The notes under the pieces were generated by a model. It ran no database searches. It was not told where the DNA came from and saw only the letters and a program-made list of their open reading frames with translations. A stretch of 64,000 nt of DNA from Rufibacter tibetensis. GTDB taxonomy: Bacteria; Bacteroidota; Bacteroidia; Cytophagales; Hymenobacteraceae. The translations under genes were made by a program, and so were the position numbers. Of this stretch, positions 1 through 10,347 are shown piece by piece (within the stretch, counting starts at the first letter, position 1; the number at the start of each line of letters is the position of its first letter). The DNA is taken from NCBI RefSeq assembly GCF_001310085.1, contig NZ_CP012643.1:4160001-4224000 (forward strand). Direction: 5' to 3'.

Positions 1-588
1 TAGATTAGGTTTTAATTGCAAAGAAAGATCATCACTCACATCAAAGGCTCTCAGGTGGGCATCTACGTGCGCTTCCATGATGTTAAGCCCCCATGCTACC
101 ACTCCCAAAATGATGTCCAGGTCACGGTACTTCCGGTAAAAGTCCCTTGAGCGACGCAAGTTGATAGTGCCTTGGTCATTGGCCCGGGAAGCTCCATAGA
201 TTTGATCCTCCACGTACGGATCTACCGTTTTAGTATCACCGTCCAGCCTGGTTCTTAAGGCTGAGGCAAAATTTTGGTATTGGCGGTTGTTGTCATAGAT
301 GAAAAACCCAATTACGGCACCGGTGGCGTACACCAACGGAATTTTCCAGTAGCTCTTATTATAGGCTTGCCCTAAACCAGGCAAAACGGCTGAATAGAAA
401 GCAGCTTTGGCAGGGCGGCTCCATTCTCTGAAAGGCTTCCATTTAGAGGTATCAGCTGCTTGCACAGTTGAAGCCGGGGTAGGCACCTGCACAGAATCTG
501 GACCAGCGGTAACCACTTGCCCCATACTGGTAAAGCTGGTGCTTAAAGAAATTCCAAGAAAGAGAAACAAGGCCGCGACCTGCCGCAT
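1..588 (-). CDS. DUF5683 domain protein, 3' end outside window
   Basis: The frame stays open from ATG at 588 to the window edge, giving 196 codons without a stop, so the gene continues to the left. The start is one base past the parB stop codon, which indicates translational coupling in the par operon. A hydrophobic N-terminus (VAALFLFLGIS) looks like a signal peptide, and a Thr/Pro-rich linker follows. A segment with KAAFYSAVLPGLGQAYN and YWKIPLVYATGAVIGFFIY matches the DUF5683 family, which commonly follows parB in Bacteroidota. The protein is probably exported or membrane-attached. Its function is unknown. Confidence 0.85.
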   Translation of the reverse strand, partial: MRQVAALFLFLGISLSTSFTSMGQVVTAGPDSVQVPTPASTVQAADTSKWKPFREWSRPAKAAFYSAVLPGLGQAYNKSYWKIPLVYATGAVIGFFIYDNNRQYQNFASALRTRLDGDTKTVDPYVEDQIYGASRANDQGTINLRRSRDFYRKYRDLDIILGVVAWGLNIMEAHVDAHLRAFDVSDDLSLQLKPNL

Positions 589-589
589 G

Positions 590-1510
590 TTAGGCGTAGT
601 TTAAGATTTCCAGAATTCGGTTCAGCTCATCTACTGACACAAACGGGATCTTGATTTCCCCTTTGCCCTCAGGAGAGGCCTTCACGTGAATCCGGGTACC
701 GAAATAAGAAGACAGCCTTGATTCTACGCGTTTTACTTCGTTTTCTAACGGATGAAGATCAAGTTTGGTCTGTGGGTCTGGCTTTTTGTTTGCCAAGTTG
801 ATGTTGCGCACCAATTCCTCCACCTTGCGCACCGACAACTCTTCGTTCACAATCTTGCGGTATACCTCCAGCTGCTTCTCCACGTCATCAATGTTGATGA
901 CGGCACGGGCATGGCCCATAGAAATAAGATTGTCCCTGATGCCAATCTGAATATCAGGCGGTAACTTAAGCAGACGCAGGTAATTGGTTACCGTGGTGCG
1001 TTTCTTGCCCACACGCTCGCCTAATTCCTCTTGCTTCAAATTACACTCAGAAAGAAGACGCTGGTAACTTAAGGCAATCTCTATGGCGTTGAGGTTTTCC
1101 CGCTGGATGTTCTCTATCAGAGCCATTTCCAGCATCTGCTGGTCATCGGCTTTCCGGATGTAGGCAGGAATGGTGTCCAGACCGGCAAGCTTGGCTGCTT
1201 GGTACCGGCGCTCCCCTGAAATCAGCTGATAGGCATCAGCACTTAACTGGCGTACTGTGATAGGCTGAATGATGCCCTGAATACGAATAGACTCAGCCAA
1301 TTCTTCCAGTGCCACCTGATCAAAATGGGTACGCGGCTGGAAAGGGTTGGTCTCAATCTGGGTTAAGCTTATATCTGCGATGGTATTGACAGCGGTTAAA
1401 GTGGTGGGAGAAACAGGGGTTTCAGATTTGCGATCATATTGCCCCGTGATTAATGCATTGAGGCCTCTTCCAAGGCCTCCTGGTTTTTTTTTGGCTGAAT
1501 TATCAGACAT
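590..1510 (-). CDS. parB: Chromosome partitioning protein ParB (Spo0J)
   Basis: A 306-residue ParB/Spo0J protein, the CTPase clamp that loads on parS sites and works with ParA in origin segregation. The N-terminus has the ParB-type GLGRGLNALI box. It is followed by the ParB/Srx nuclease-like domain with GERRYQAAKLAG and the IENIQRENLNAIE motif, a helix-turn-helix segment (ELGERVGKKRTTVTNYLRLL), and a C-terminal dimerisation domain. Length is normal. It lies 23 bp downstream of parA and one base before the DUF5683 start, so all are in one leftward operon. A ParB gene usually lies near oriC, but I see no origin in this window. Confidence 0.97.
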   Translation of the reverse strand: MSDNSAKKKPGGLGRGLNALITGQYDRKSETPVSPTTLTAVNTIADISLTQIETNPFQPRTHFDQVALEELAESIRIQGIIQPITVRQLSADAYQLISGERRYQAAKLAGLDTIPAYIRKADDQQMLEMALIENIQRENLNAIEIALSYQRLLSECNLKQEELGERVGKKRTTVTNYLRLLKLPPDIQIGIRDNLISMGHARAVINIDDVEKQLEVYRKIVNEELSVRKVEELVRNINLANKKPDPQTKLDLHPLENEVKRVESRLSSYFGTRIHVKASPEGKGEIKIPFVSVDELNRILEILNYA

Positions 1511-1533
1511 GTACTTTGTTTAAGCTAAAGGTA

Positions 1534-2313
1534 CTACTGGGCAACGGCCACACCATTCTTCTCCACAATCTCACGGGCCAGGTTCAGGTAGCTGATGGCT
1601 CCCTTGCTTTCCGCGTCATGTAGAATGGCAGGCACTCCAAACGAAGGAGATTCGCTCAACTTCACGTTTCTAGGGATGATGGTGTCAAACACCATTTGCT
1701 GGAAGTGCATCTTCACTTCCTCTACCACCTGGTTTGAAAGGCGCAGACGCACGTCATACATGGTCAGCAACAAGCCTTCAATCTCTAGGTCAGGGTTTAG
1801 GCGTGACTGAATGATCTTGATGGTGTTCAAGAGTTTTCCAAGCCCCTCCAAGGCAAAGTACTCGCACTGCACCGGAATGATGACTGAGTCAGCGGCGGTT
1901 AACGAGTTCACGGTAATGAGGCCCAGAGAAGGAGAGCAGTCAATGATAATGAAATCATACTTCTCCTTCAGCGGCACCAACACCTGCTTCATTTTGTCCT
2001 CGCGGTTAGGAAGGTTGATCATCTCTACCTCAGCCCCCACCAAGTCAATGTGGGAAGGAATCAGATCCAGAAAATCAATAGGGGAGGACATGATGATGTC
2101 TTCGGTTTTCACGCCGTCTACCATGCACTCGTAGATGCTGTTTTCAATGTCTTTTGGGTCAAACCCTATACCAGACGTGGCGTTAGCCTGCGGGTCAGCA
2201 TCTACCAGCAGGGTTCTATATTCTAAAGCGGCTAAGCTTGCTGCCAGGTTAATGGCCGAAGTGGTTTTCCCCACTCCGCCTTTCTGGTTCGCAACGGCAA
2301 TTATCTTTCCCAT
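1534..2313 (-). CDS. parA: Chromosome partitioning ATPase ParA (Soj)
   Basis: A 259-residue Walker-type ATPase of the ParA/Soj family that partners ParB in chromosome segregation. The deviant Walker A motif KGGVGKTT is at residues 11-18, DADPQANAT follows at about 39-47, and the Walker B-like strand reads [12 protein letters not shown]. There is no N-terminal HTH extension, as expected for chromosomal short ParA. The start codon is 8 bp downstream of the metal-hydrolase stop codon, and parB follows after 23 bp. Confidence 0.97.
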   Translation of the reverse strand: MGKIIAVANQKGGVGKTTSAINLAASLAALEYRTLLVDADPQANATSGIGFDPKDIENSIYECMVDGVKTEDIIMSSPIDFLDLIPSHIDLVGAEVEMINLPNREDKMKQVLVPLKEKYDFIIIDCSPSLGLITVNSLTAADSVIIPVQCEYFALEGLGKLLNTIKIIQSRLNPDLEIEGLLLTMYDVRLRLSNQVVEEVKMHFQQMVFDTIIPRNVKLSESPSFGVPAILHDAESKGAISYLNLAREIVEKNGVAVAQ

Positions 2314-2321
2314 TCTACAGG

Positions 2322-3002
2322 TTACAGTTCTATGGTTTGACCAATCTCCATCAAAATCAACTCCTTCTGTTGGCGCCGGGCTAATTCCAACGCCTCCACA
2401 TGATCAATTTCTATGTACGGGAAGGTGTCATAATGCATCCCGATGATTTTTTTAGTATTTACGTAATTGGCAGCTACTAAGGCATCTTCCACATCCATGG
2501 TGAAGTTGTCGCCAATGGGCAGCAGCGCAAAATCTAAGTGATAACGCTCGCCAATGAGTTTCATGTCCATGTGCAGGGCAGTATCTCCGGCGTAGTAGAA
2601 CGTCTTCTCTGCACTTTCTATTACAAAACCTGCGGCAATTCCGGCGTAGGTGCCGTCTGGCAAAGAGCTGGAATGAATGGCATTCACCATCTTTACCGTC
2701 CCGAAAGGCAAATGCACTTTTCCGCCGGTGTTCATAGGGTGAACGTTCTCAATGCCCTTATTCTGATACCAGCTAACAATTTCATAGATGGCCACCAGGG
2801 TAGCACCCGTTTTGTTGAGCAGATATTCCGCGTCTGCCACATGGTCTCCGTGCCCGTGGGAGAGCAGGATGTAATCGCATTCTATGGAATCAATATCAAT
2901 CTCTGAGGCTAAAGGGTTGGGGGTAATGAAAGGATCAAAAAGAACTTTGGTACCTCCAATGTCGAAGAGAAAGCAAGACTGTCCGTAATAGGTGATTTTC
3001 AT
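2322..3002 (-). CDS. UPF0173-type metal-dependent hydrolase
   Basis: A 226-residue metallo-beta-lactamase-fold protein of the UPF0173 family (YtkL-like). The metal-binding signature HGHGDH lies at residues 49-54. Further ligands are plausible in [17 protein letters not shown] and IGMHYDTFP. The N-terminus [13 protein letters not shown] is the usual family start. Substrate is unknown. It is the first gene of the leftward operon with parA-parB, only 8 bp from parA, so any chromosome-related role is suggested by context alone. Confidence 0.88.
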   Translation of the reverse strand: MKITYYGQSCFLFDIGGTKVLFDPFITPNPLASEIDIDSIECDYILLSHGHGDHVADAEYLLNKTGATLVAIYEIVSWYQNKGIENVHPMNTGGKVHLPFGTVKMVNAIHSSSLPDGTYAGIAAGFVIESAEKTFYYAGDTALHMDMKLIGERYHLDFALLPIGDNFTMDVEDALVAANYVNTKKIIGMHYDTFPYIEIDHVEALELARRQQKELILMEIGQTIEL

Positions 3003-3210
3003 CTTTGTAAGGCCAAGGTAGACGATTAACTACAAGATCAAGCATACGCTCTTACAAAGATAAGATAATTTGGAGAGAGACTTATTAACACTTTCGCGTT
3101 ATTTATCCCCATTTCAGGGTGAAATACCTGTTGATAAATGGGTTTAGGAAAAACAGGGTAGAAGCCTGACAGCTATCTTTTTAGCTTCTTATGTGAAGAA
3201 ATCCTTTAAC

Positions 3211-3254
3211 CGTGGAATATGCCCGTTAAGAGCCGGTTTTAGGCATGTTCCACG
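3211..3254. repeat. 13-bp inverted repeat upstream of par operon
   Basis: Arms 3211-3223 and 3242-3254 are complementary over 13 bp, with one T-G wobble and an 18-nt spacer. The right arm contains TGTTCCACG and the left arm its near complement, so each resembles half of a ParB box. The repeat lies in the 624-bp gene-free stretch 3003-3626, which otherwise holds only the repeat at 3296-3363 and the yidC terminator. Confidence 0.6.
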
Positions 3255-3295
3255 CTTTTCTGAGGACTAATGTACAGTCTACTGAATGAGTTTGG

Positions 3296-3363
3296 GCTTC
3301 CTTTTTGAACTACATTCAACTTGCTTTTAGCTATGTTGAAGGCTCGTTTTTCAAAAAGGAAGC
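3296..3363. repeat. 14-bp perfect inverted repeat with nested stem
   Basis: GCTTCCTTTTTGAA at 3296-3309 is exactly repeated in inverse at 3350-3363. A nested TTCAAC/GTTGAA pair lies at 3315-3320 and 3335-3340. No open frame covers it. Its CTTTTTGAA sequence recalls the dispersed palindromes found elsewhere in the window, but the loop is much longer. Confidence 0.6.
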
Positions 3364-3577
3364 AGAAAGCCTTAACGACACTCTTTCCAAGCTTAAAATG
3401 CCATTATTATTACTTTGTAGTTTTGAGCCGAATTTTATAAAACACCTCACAAACGGATACTGTACATCTTATAACTAATTTATAATGGAGTTGAAATATG
3501 CTGTAGTATAGTTGTAGGTATGTCAATGTAACGAAATATTAATCAATCACTTATAGATGACAATGATAGAGGTGTAA

Positions 3578-3608
3578 AACAAAAAAGCCCGGTTTATACC
3601 GGGCTTTT
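3578..3608 (-). terminator. Terminator of pyrG-yidC
   Basis: Stem AAAAGCCCGG/CCGGGCTTTT (3583-3592 with 3599-3608) and a 6-nt loop. On the minus strand it is followed by a T run, 19 bp past the yidC stop codon. Confidence 0.9.
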
Positions 3609-3626
3609 CAATTGGTATGAACTGGA

Positions 3627-5450
3627 TTATTTAGTGCCTTTCTTACGTTTAGATTCTTGTTCGGCGGCGGCTTTCATGGCCTCCTGTAAACGCTTCTGGA
3701 AGCCTCCTTTTGGCTCTTTGCCTTTGTTTTTCTCCTGATACTCTTCCAAGTTCTTGCGGATTTTCTCATCGTCTACGAAGCGTCTGATCAATGCTTGCTG
3801 TCCGAAGGTGACAATGTTAGATACGAAGTAGTAGAAGCTCAGACCAGCCGGGAAGCTGTTCAACACGAACATGAAGATAACGGGCATCAGGTACGAGTAA
3901 AACTTCATTGGACCTTGCACGGTGCTCACCTGGTTGTTAGACCACGTGTACAGAATGGTCGAAGCGGTCATGAGCAGGGTGAACATACTCACGTGGTCTC
4001 CATAGAACGGGATGGTGAAAGGCAGCCTGGCAAACACATCATAGGTACTCAGGTCATGGGCCCATAGGAACGGCTCTTGGCGAAGTTCAATAGAGTTAGG
4101 GAAGAAGTTGAACATCGCAAACAGGATAGGCATTTGCAGCAGCATAGGAATACAGCCACTCATGGGGTTCACGCCCATTTTAGAGTAGAGCGCCATGGTC
4201 TCGGCTTGTGTCTTCTGCATGTCGCCGTCGTTCTTCTCTTTGATCACATCAATCTCCGGCTTTAGCACTTTCATCTTCGCCATGGAGATGTAGGACTTGT
4301 AAGTAAGCGGACTTAAGATCAGCTTGATGTATAATACCAGCAGGATGATGATGATGCCGTAGTTAGGAATAAAGTCCTCTAAGAAGTCAAACGCTGGAAT
4401 GATCAGCAATTTGTTTACCCAAGAGAAGATACCCCAACCCAGTTCCAGGTTCTTGTCAAACCCTTCGGCTACGTTCTTCAGCACATCATAATCATTAGGA
4501 CCGAAGAAGTAGGTGAAATGAGCTTTTCCGCTTAAGGCATCCTGAACCGGAATGGCTACCTTGGAGGTAAGTTTCTTTACCTGGGTAGTGTCTGCTTCGT
4601 TATACACGCTGCTCACCTCCGCGTTCGCGAAGCTGTTCTGGGCAATGATAGCAGCCGTGAAGAAGTTCTGCTTGTTGGCTACCCAAAGCACCGGCTCTTC
4701 TATCTTCTCAGTTTCAGCGTCAGTGGAAGAGGCGGAGATGTTGTCAAAAGAACCCTCTGTGGTGTAGAAATTCACGGTAGAGTGGCTGCGGTTCTGTTTG
4801 ATGTCTTTTTCCAAGCGCTTCAGTTCATCGGTCCAGGTAAGTTGGATGGGCTGCTGCGCCACTACACCTTCCATGCCTCTGAAGTTCAACTGGTACCCAA
4901 CTTCATAAGAATCTTCCCGCAACGTGTACACCTGCTCAATAGACTGACCAGGGGCAACCTGAGCCGTATAAGTGATAGACTTAGCTGGTTTATTATCTAT
5001 GGTCAGGTTTGCTACTGCAGAAGGCTGAAAGAACAAGTCAGACAGCCGGATGTTTCGGCCATTTTTGGTCTGGAAAGTAAATTCCTGCTGGCTGGTTACG
5101 GTGTCAAACAAAATCAAAGGCTTTTTGTCCCAGGTTTTGTAATTCTTCAACTCCACTTCCTCTACTTTCCCGCCTTTGCTTCCTAAAGAAACCCGAAGAA
5201 CCTGGTTTTCTAAAACAGTGGTTTGGTTTTGACCTGTGGCCAGGGTTCCAAATTCGCCAAGCTGGGCCACACGTTGCGCAGTAGCTGCTGAATCTTCCTG
5301 GGGTGAAGCAGTAGGTACTGCCGCTGCGCTTGTAGTGGTTTTAGTTGACTTTTTTACCGGCTCTGGAGCCGGCTCTTTCATGAAAAAGATACTGTATACC
5401 AGTATGATAGCAGCAATTAGGCCCATGCCTATTGCGGAATTTTTATCCAT
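3627..5450 (-). CDS. yidC: Membrane protein insertase YidC
   Basis: A 607-residue YidC/Oxa1 insertase that inserts and folds inner-membrane proteins, alone or with SecYEG. An N-terminal transmembrane segment (IGMGLIAAIILVYSIFFM) is followed by a Thr/Ala-rich linker. The large periplasmic beta-domain spans roughly residues 75-340. The five-helix Oxa1 core contains YIKLILSPLTYKSYISMAKM, GVNPMSGCIPMLLQMPILFAMF and LPVIF-type helices, and the tail is basic. Length fits Gram-negative YidC. It starts 14 bp after the pyrG stop, so it is cotranscribed with pyrG. Confidence 0.97.
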   Translation of the reverse strand: MDKNSAIGMGLIAAIILVYSIFFMKEPAPEPVKKSTKTTTSAAAVPTASPQEDSAATAQRVAQLGEFGTLATGQNQTTVLENQVLRVSLGSKGGKVEEVELKNYKTWDKKPLILFDTVTSQQEFTFQTKNGRNIRLSDLFFQPSAVANLTIDNKPAKSITYTAQVAPGQSIEQVYTLREDSYEVGYQLNFRGMEGVVAQQPIQLTWTDELKRLEKDIKQNRSHSTVNFYTTEGSFDNISASSTDAETEKIEEPVLWVANKQNFFTAAIIAQNSFANAEVSSVYNEADTTQVKKLTSKVAIPVQDALSGKAHFTYFFGPNDYDVLKNVAEGFDKNLELGWGIFSWVNKLLIIPAFDFLEDFIPNYGIIIILLVLYIKLILSPLTYKSYISMAKMKVLKPEIDVIKEKNDGDMQKTQAETMALYSKMGVNPMSGCIPMLLQMPILFAMFNFFPNSIELRQEPFLWAHDLSTYDVFARLPFTIPFYGDHVSMFTLLMTASTILYTWSNNQVSTVQGPMKFYSYLMPVIFMFVLNSFPAGLSFYYFVSNIVTFGQQALIRRFVDDEKIRKNLEEYQEKNKGKEPKGGFQKRLQEAMKAAAEQESKRKKGTK

Positions 5451-5464
5451 AAGTGTAAGAAGGA

Positions 5465-7156
<1,692 letters not shown>

Positions 7157-7196
7157 TTAGCTAATGTTCAAAGGGTAAATGGTTACAAGGCACTGC

Positions 7197-7228
7197 TTTG
7201 AGTCCGTTTTACATAAAACAGCCTCAAA
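7197..7228. repeat. Dispersed palindrome, copy between pyrG and CBM48-like gene
   Basis: TTTGAGTCCGTTTT at 7197-7210 faces AAAACAGCCTCAAA at 7215-7228 across 4 nt, with 12 of 14 positions paired. There is no T tract, so it is not an obvious terminator. It is one of the clearest copies of the window-wide family. Confidence 0.7.
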
Positions 7229-7307
7229 GAGCCATAACCTTTTTTCTGCCCTAAGTGAATTTATAGCAGCCGTTTAAATACTTCTGATAAGTAAGCTGTA
7301 AGACGCT

Positions 7308-8795
7308 TTACCTGTTTGCCTCAATCCATATAATGGAATTGCCGGTGTTATGCTCATTTTGCTCCCAGAGCTTGTTGGCTGGGTCAATGATCCATTCACC
7401 ATCTACCACAAACTTGTAGCGGTTTTTGCCCAGGGGCAGGTGTACATCAAACACCCATTCGTTCCCTTCTCTTCTCATGAGCAGGGCCTTGGGATCCCAA
7501 TTATTGAAATCTCCGGCCACGTAAACGGCTTTGGCTTTCTCATGACCCTTCAACCGGAACGTGTAATTAGGCGAAATGATGAGGTAAGAGTTATCGGTAC
7601 CTTCGGCATTGCCCACTTTCAAGGGATTGGCAGGATCTAACACCCACTTCTGGTCTACTTTGAATTTATATTGGTAATTACCAGGGCCAATGGTGTAAGG
7701 AAGCTCCCAACCAGTGGCTGTTTTCTTCATGGGCAACTCAAAATCCCGCCAGTTATTGAAACTGCCCACCAAGAATACCTCTTTGGCCGCAGTATAGCCT
7801 TCCAATTTAAATAACATTGGCTCCCCAATTCTTAGAAAGGAGTTGAACCCGTTGTGCCCGTCTGGGACGGTTTCTGGGTTAGTTGCATCATGGTGCCAGT
7901 TTCCGTCTACAATGAACTTGTAAATATGGGTTCCATGTGCCAGGAATAAAGGTAATTCCCAGCCGTTGGTTTTTTTTACCATAGGCAGTTCCCGCTCACG
8001 CCAATCATTGAAAGAGCCGGCCAGGTAAACGCGTTTGGCATTCTGGAAGGAGGGAAGCCTGAAGACTGTGTTTGGTTTGTAATACACCGAGTTGATGTTG
8101 CCTCTGCCGTCGTTCTCACGCAACTGGTTGTCAAAATCCAGCTCCCAATGGTCATTAATGACAAATTTGTACCAATGTTTTCCAGGAGCCAGATTTACTT
8201 TGGCTATCCATCCGCTGTCTACTTTGGTCATCTTTATAGCGTTGGGTGACCAGTTGTTAAAAGTGCCGGCTAAGTAGACGTGGTTTGCCTTAGGGTTATT
8301 TCTGAGGTAAAAGGTAACCACTGAGTCCCTTTCAGGAAAAGGGTGTTTGTTTTTAAACTTGTTATAGCCAAACACCACCTTCTGGTTTATTAGGGAGTAG
8401 GCATGGGCAAGGCTTGGGTTTTTCTCTGTAAATAGAATGCGATCTACTGGGTTCTTGATGTTGTCAAACACCATCAGTGATTTGGTGATCACTACCAACT
8501 GGTCTGAGTTGTGCTCAATATGCCAGCCTTGCTGTTGAAGGGAGTCAGGGTTGCCGGTTTTGATAAAATGCTTTAGGCCCAGATCTGTGAGGTTGAATTG
8601 GACCAGGAAACTGTCTAAAGAGGCGGTAGTCAGCTGCTTGCTTAGTTCAATTAACATGCGGCCATCGCGCACCACGTATTTTTTACCTACTTCCTGCGCA
8701 TGAAGGTTCACCTGCAGGCAAACTATCATCAAGATAGTGCACCAGCAGAAGCGTAGCCCCTTTTGCGTACAAAGTTGATTGTGGTTTACTTCCAT
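7308..8795 (-). CDS. Secreted protein with four CBM48/AMPK-glycogen-binding-like repeats
   Basis: A 495-residue protein with a signal-peptide-like segment (ILMIVCLQVNLHAQ, residues 21-34), an unassigned N-terminal domain (about 35-160), and four tandem E-set/CBM48-like domains. Each repeat carries a GxFN[ND]W motif (GTFNNW 177-182, GSFNDW 260-265, GSFNNW 344-349, GDFNNW 428-433), with a period of about 84 residues, followed by YKF-V-DG-W. Such domains bind alpha-glucans in glycogen-branching enzymes and AMPK. No catalytic domain is visible, so sugar binding is an inference. The first 10 bp overlap the end of the upstream retropepsin-like gene, implying coupled translation. Confidence 0.85.
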   Translation of the reverse strand: MEVNHNQLCTQKGLRFCWCTILMIVCLQVNLHAQEVGKKYVVRDGRMLIELSKQLTTASLDSFLVQFNLTDLGLKHFIKTGNPDSLQQQGWHIEHNSDQLVVITKSLMVFDNIKNPVDRILFTEKNPSLAHAYSLINQKVVFGYNKFKNKHPFPERDSVVTFYLRNNPKANHVYLAGTFNNWSPNAIKMTKVDSGWIAKVNLAPGKHWYKFVINDHWELDFDNQLRENDGRGNINSVYYKPNTVFRLPSFQNAKRVYLAGSFNDWRERELPMVKKTNGWELPLFLAHGTHIYKFIVDGNWHHDATNPETVPDGHNGFNSFLRIGEPMLFKLEGYTAAKEVFLVGSFNNWRDFELPMKKTATGWELPYTIGPGNYQYKFKVDQKWVLDPANPLKVGNAEGTDNSYLIISPNYTFRLKGHEKAKAVYVAGDFNNWDPKALLMRREGNEWVFDVHLPLGKNRYKFVVDGEWIIDPANKLWEQNEHNTGNSIIWIEANR

Positions 8796-9814
8796 ATATA
8801 AAGTTCGCGCTTCACGAAATTAAAGCCAATTTTAGTATTATTGGCCACCAAAAAGTCAAAGCCCAGCACGCCATTAATACACCCATTGTAAGAGAAGCAC
8901 GTGTTCTCCAGACTGGTGATGAGCACTGGCAAAGAGGCAATGTCTTGGTTCCCGAACCGGAGGTCTTTGAGGTTTCCGCGCAGGGCTTCAATCTTCCTGT
9001 TTCCGGTGCCGGTTAGCATAACCCTGCCTGAAACGGTAACGTTTTCAAAAATCTTGTTAGGCAGCCGGCTGTCCAGAATATTAGTTTCAGCTCCGCAATC
9101 AATGATGAAGTCAATCTTCTTGCCCGCCATCTCTGTATGGGCAATGATCCGGTTGTCTTTGAGGTCAATAGGAACGGTTCTGTACGTGGACGTATCGTTT
9201 AAAAGTTTACTTCGGTACGTGGCAGCCTCCTTTTTCCCTATATGGTGCAGGTAAATGAGATTTTGGTCATAGTCAATGATCATCTCACACTGCCGGAACA
9301 ACTCCATTCCCAACAACCCCAATATTTTAACTCCTTTGCTGTTCTCTAAGTGCCCCAGATTAGCTAAATCTGCTTTGGCCCGGTTGTACCGAAGCGTGCC
9401 GAAGGAAAAGTTCTTGACTATTGTTTTCAACACCGTAGGCGTTGTGCCGGTCACGCTGGTTCTTACTGCCCTTGAATCCTGAATCTTTGGATAATCCCGA
9501 AAATAGGTGAGGTTCAAAACTAAATTCTGAGCGCCTGTGTCCAGAATAAAGTTTCCCACGGTAGTATCCGCTTGGGCTTGAATAAGGATCAGGTTGCCAG
9601 CACGTGTAAAAGGAATAATGCAGGAGGTAGAGTCATTGGCAGCGAAAAAGGAGGGAAGGGCAATACCAGAGGTGTGATGACGAAAGGTGCTAAATTCCAG
9701 ATGTTTGTTCTTTACAACTTTAATTAAGGGGGTTGCCTCTACCCAACTGCTTCCTGTGAATAACAGGACCAGCACCAGCAATCTCACAAATATATGACCT
9801 CCGGCGAAAGGCAT
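8786..9814 (-). CDS. Retropepsin-like aspartic protease family protein
   Basis: A 342-residue exported protein with an N-terminal hydrophobic stretch (FVRLLVLVLLFTGSSW). It has two aspartyl-protease half-domains. The first has ILDTGAQNLVLN, and the second has FIIDCGAETNILDSRL, where Cys replaces the Thr/Ser of D-T/S-G. Hydrophobic-glycine segments such as KILGLLGMELF and GCINGVLGFDFL follow each, as in retropepsin-like proteins. Processing of an envelope protein is possible but the substrate is unknown. The stop codon overlaps the start of the CBM48-like gene by 10 bp. Confidence 0.8.
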   Translation of the reverse strand: MPFAGGHIFVRLLVLVLLFTGSSWVEATPLIKVVKNKHLEFSTFRHHTSGIALPSFFAANDSTSCIIPFTRAGNLILIQAQADTTVGNFILDTGAQNLVLNLTYFRDYPKIQDSRAVRTSVTGTTPTVLKTIVKNFSFGTLRYNRAKADLANLGHLENSKGVKILGLLGMELFRQCEMIIDYDQNLIYLHHIGKKEAATYRSKLLNDTSTYRTVPIDLKDNRIIAHTEMAGKKIDFIIDCGAETNILDSRLPNKIFENVTVSGRVMLTGTGNRKIEALRGNLKDLRFGNQDIASLPVLITSLENTCFSYNGCINGVLGFDFLVANNTKIGFNFVKRELYIWK

Positions 9815-9862
9815 GTAGGATGACTATAAGAATTGTATCTGTATAAGGACTTGGATTTTATC

Positions 9863-9894
9863 TTTTAGGACTGTTTCAAAAAAGGAGCCTAAAA
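9863..9894. repeat. Dispersed palindrome copy upstream of retropepsin-like gene
   Basis: TTTTAGGACTGTTTC is followed by AAAAAAGGAGCCTAAAA, giving an imperfect palindrome of the dispersed family. It lies in the 533-bp gene-free stretch 9815-10347, where I otherwise see only AT-rich sequence and the ltaE terminator. Confidence 0.6.
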
Positions 9895-10275
9895 TGAATG
9901 TTATTGATATTACTTGTGATAAAAACATCAACATAGTAGAAGGAGAGCCAAGAGAGGGTTTACCCCTATTGGATTAACCAATCTTTGTTGTTTTTCTTCA
10001 CCAAGCCTCTAGAGAAACGGGCTCCTTTTAGGTGAATATAGAAAATTTATTATATATAAGGAAACTTAAGATTCTTTAGATAAGCACTCCCATCAAGTTT
10101 AGAATAGAAATCAACTTAGATTATAAAATAGAGGTAAATGCGGTTTCAATGTACAGGTGCAGAATTTAAGTAGGGAGGGGAGCAGCTAAAGAGGAAAATA
10201 GGCTATAGCAATAAAGTCTCGACAGAATCCACCATTTTTATTGTCTACTTAAGTTCGTGTATGTTATTGTAAAAT

Positions 10276-10328
10276 AAAAAATCCCTTGTTTAGAGGCAGT
10301 TTTCACTAAAATGCCTCTAAACAAGGGA
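10276..10328 (-). terminator. Terminator of ltaE, with dispersed-palindrome core
   Basis: A 17-bp stem (10282-10298 with 10312-10328) has the core GAGGCAGTTTTcactAAAATGCCTC. On the minus strand it is followed by TTTTTTATTTT, 20 bp past the ltaE stop codon. The core matches the dispersed palindrome family. Confidence 0.9.
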
Positions 10329-10347
10329 ATAAACATCTATTTATAGC

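Noticed and set aside
681-690. TTCACGTGAA inside parB, the core of a parS site (also at 26172-26181).
   Set aside because: Only the 10-bp centre of TGTTTCACGTGAAACA matches; the outer three bases on each side do not. Both copies are inside coding sequence, so I do not call parS without ParB binding data.
1811-2134. Open frame of about 100 codons on the plus strand opposite parA.
   Set aside because: It is the antisense shadow of a well-conserved gene, with no motif, promoter or start context. The same applies to all other long frames opposite pyrG, icmF, lepA, thrC, ligA and the OmpA gene.
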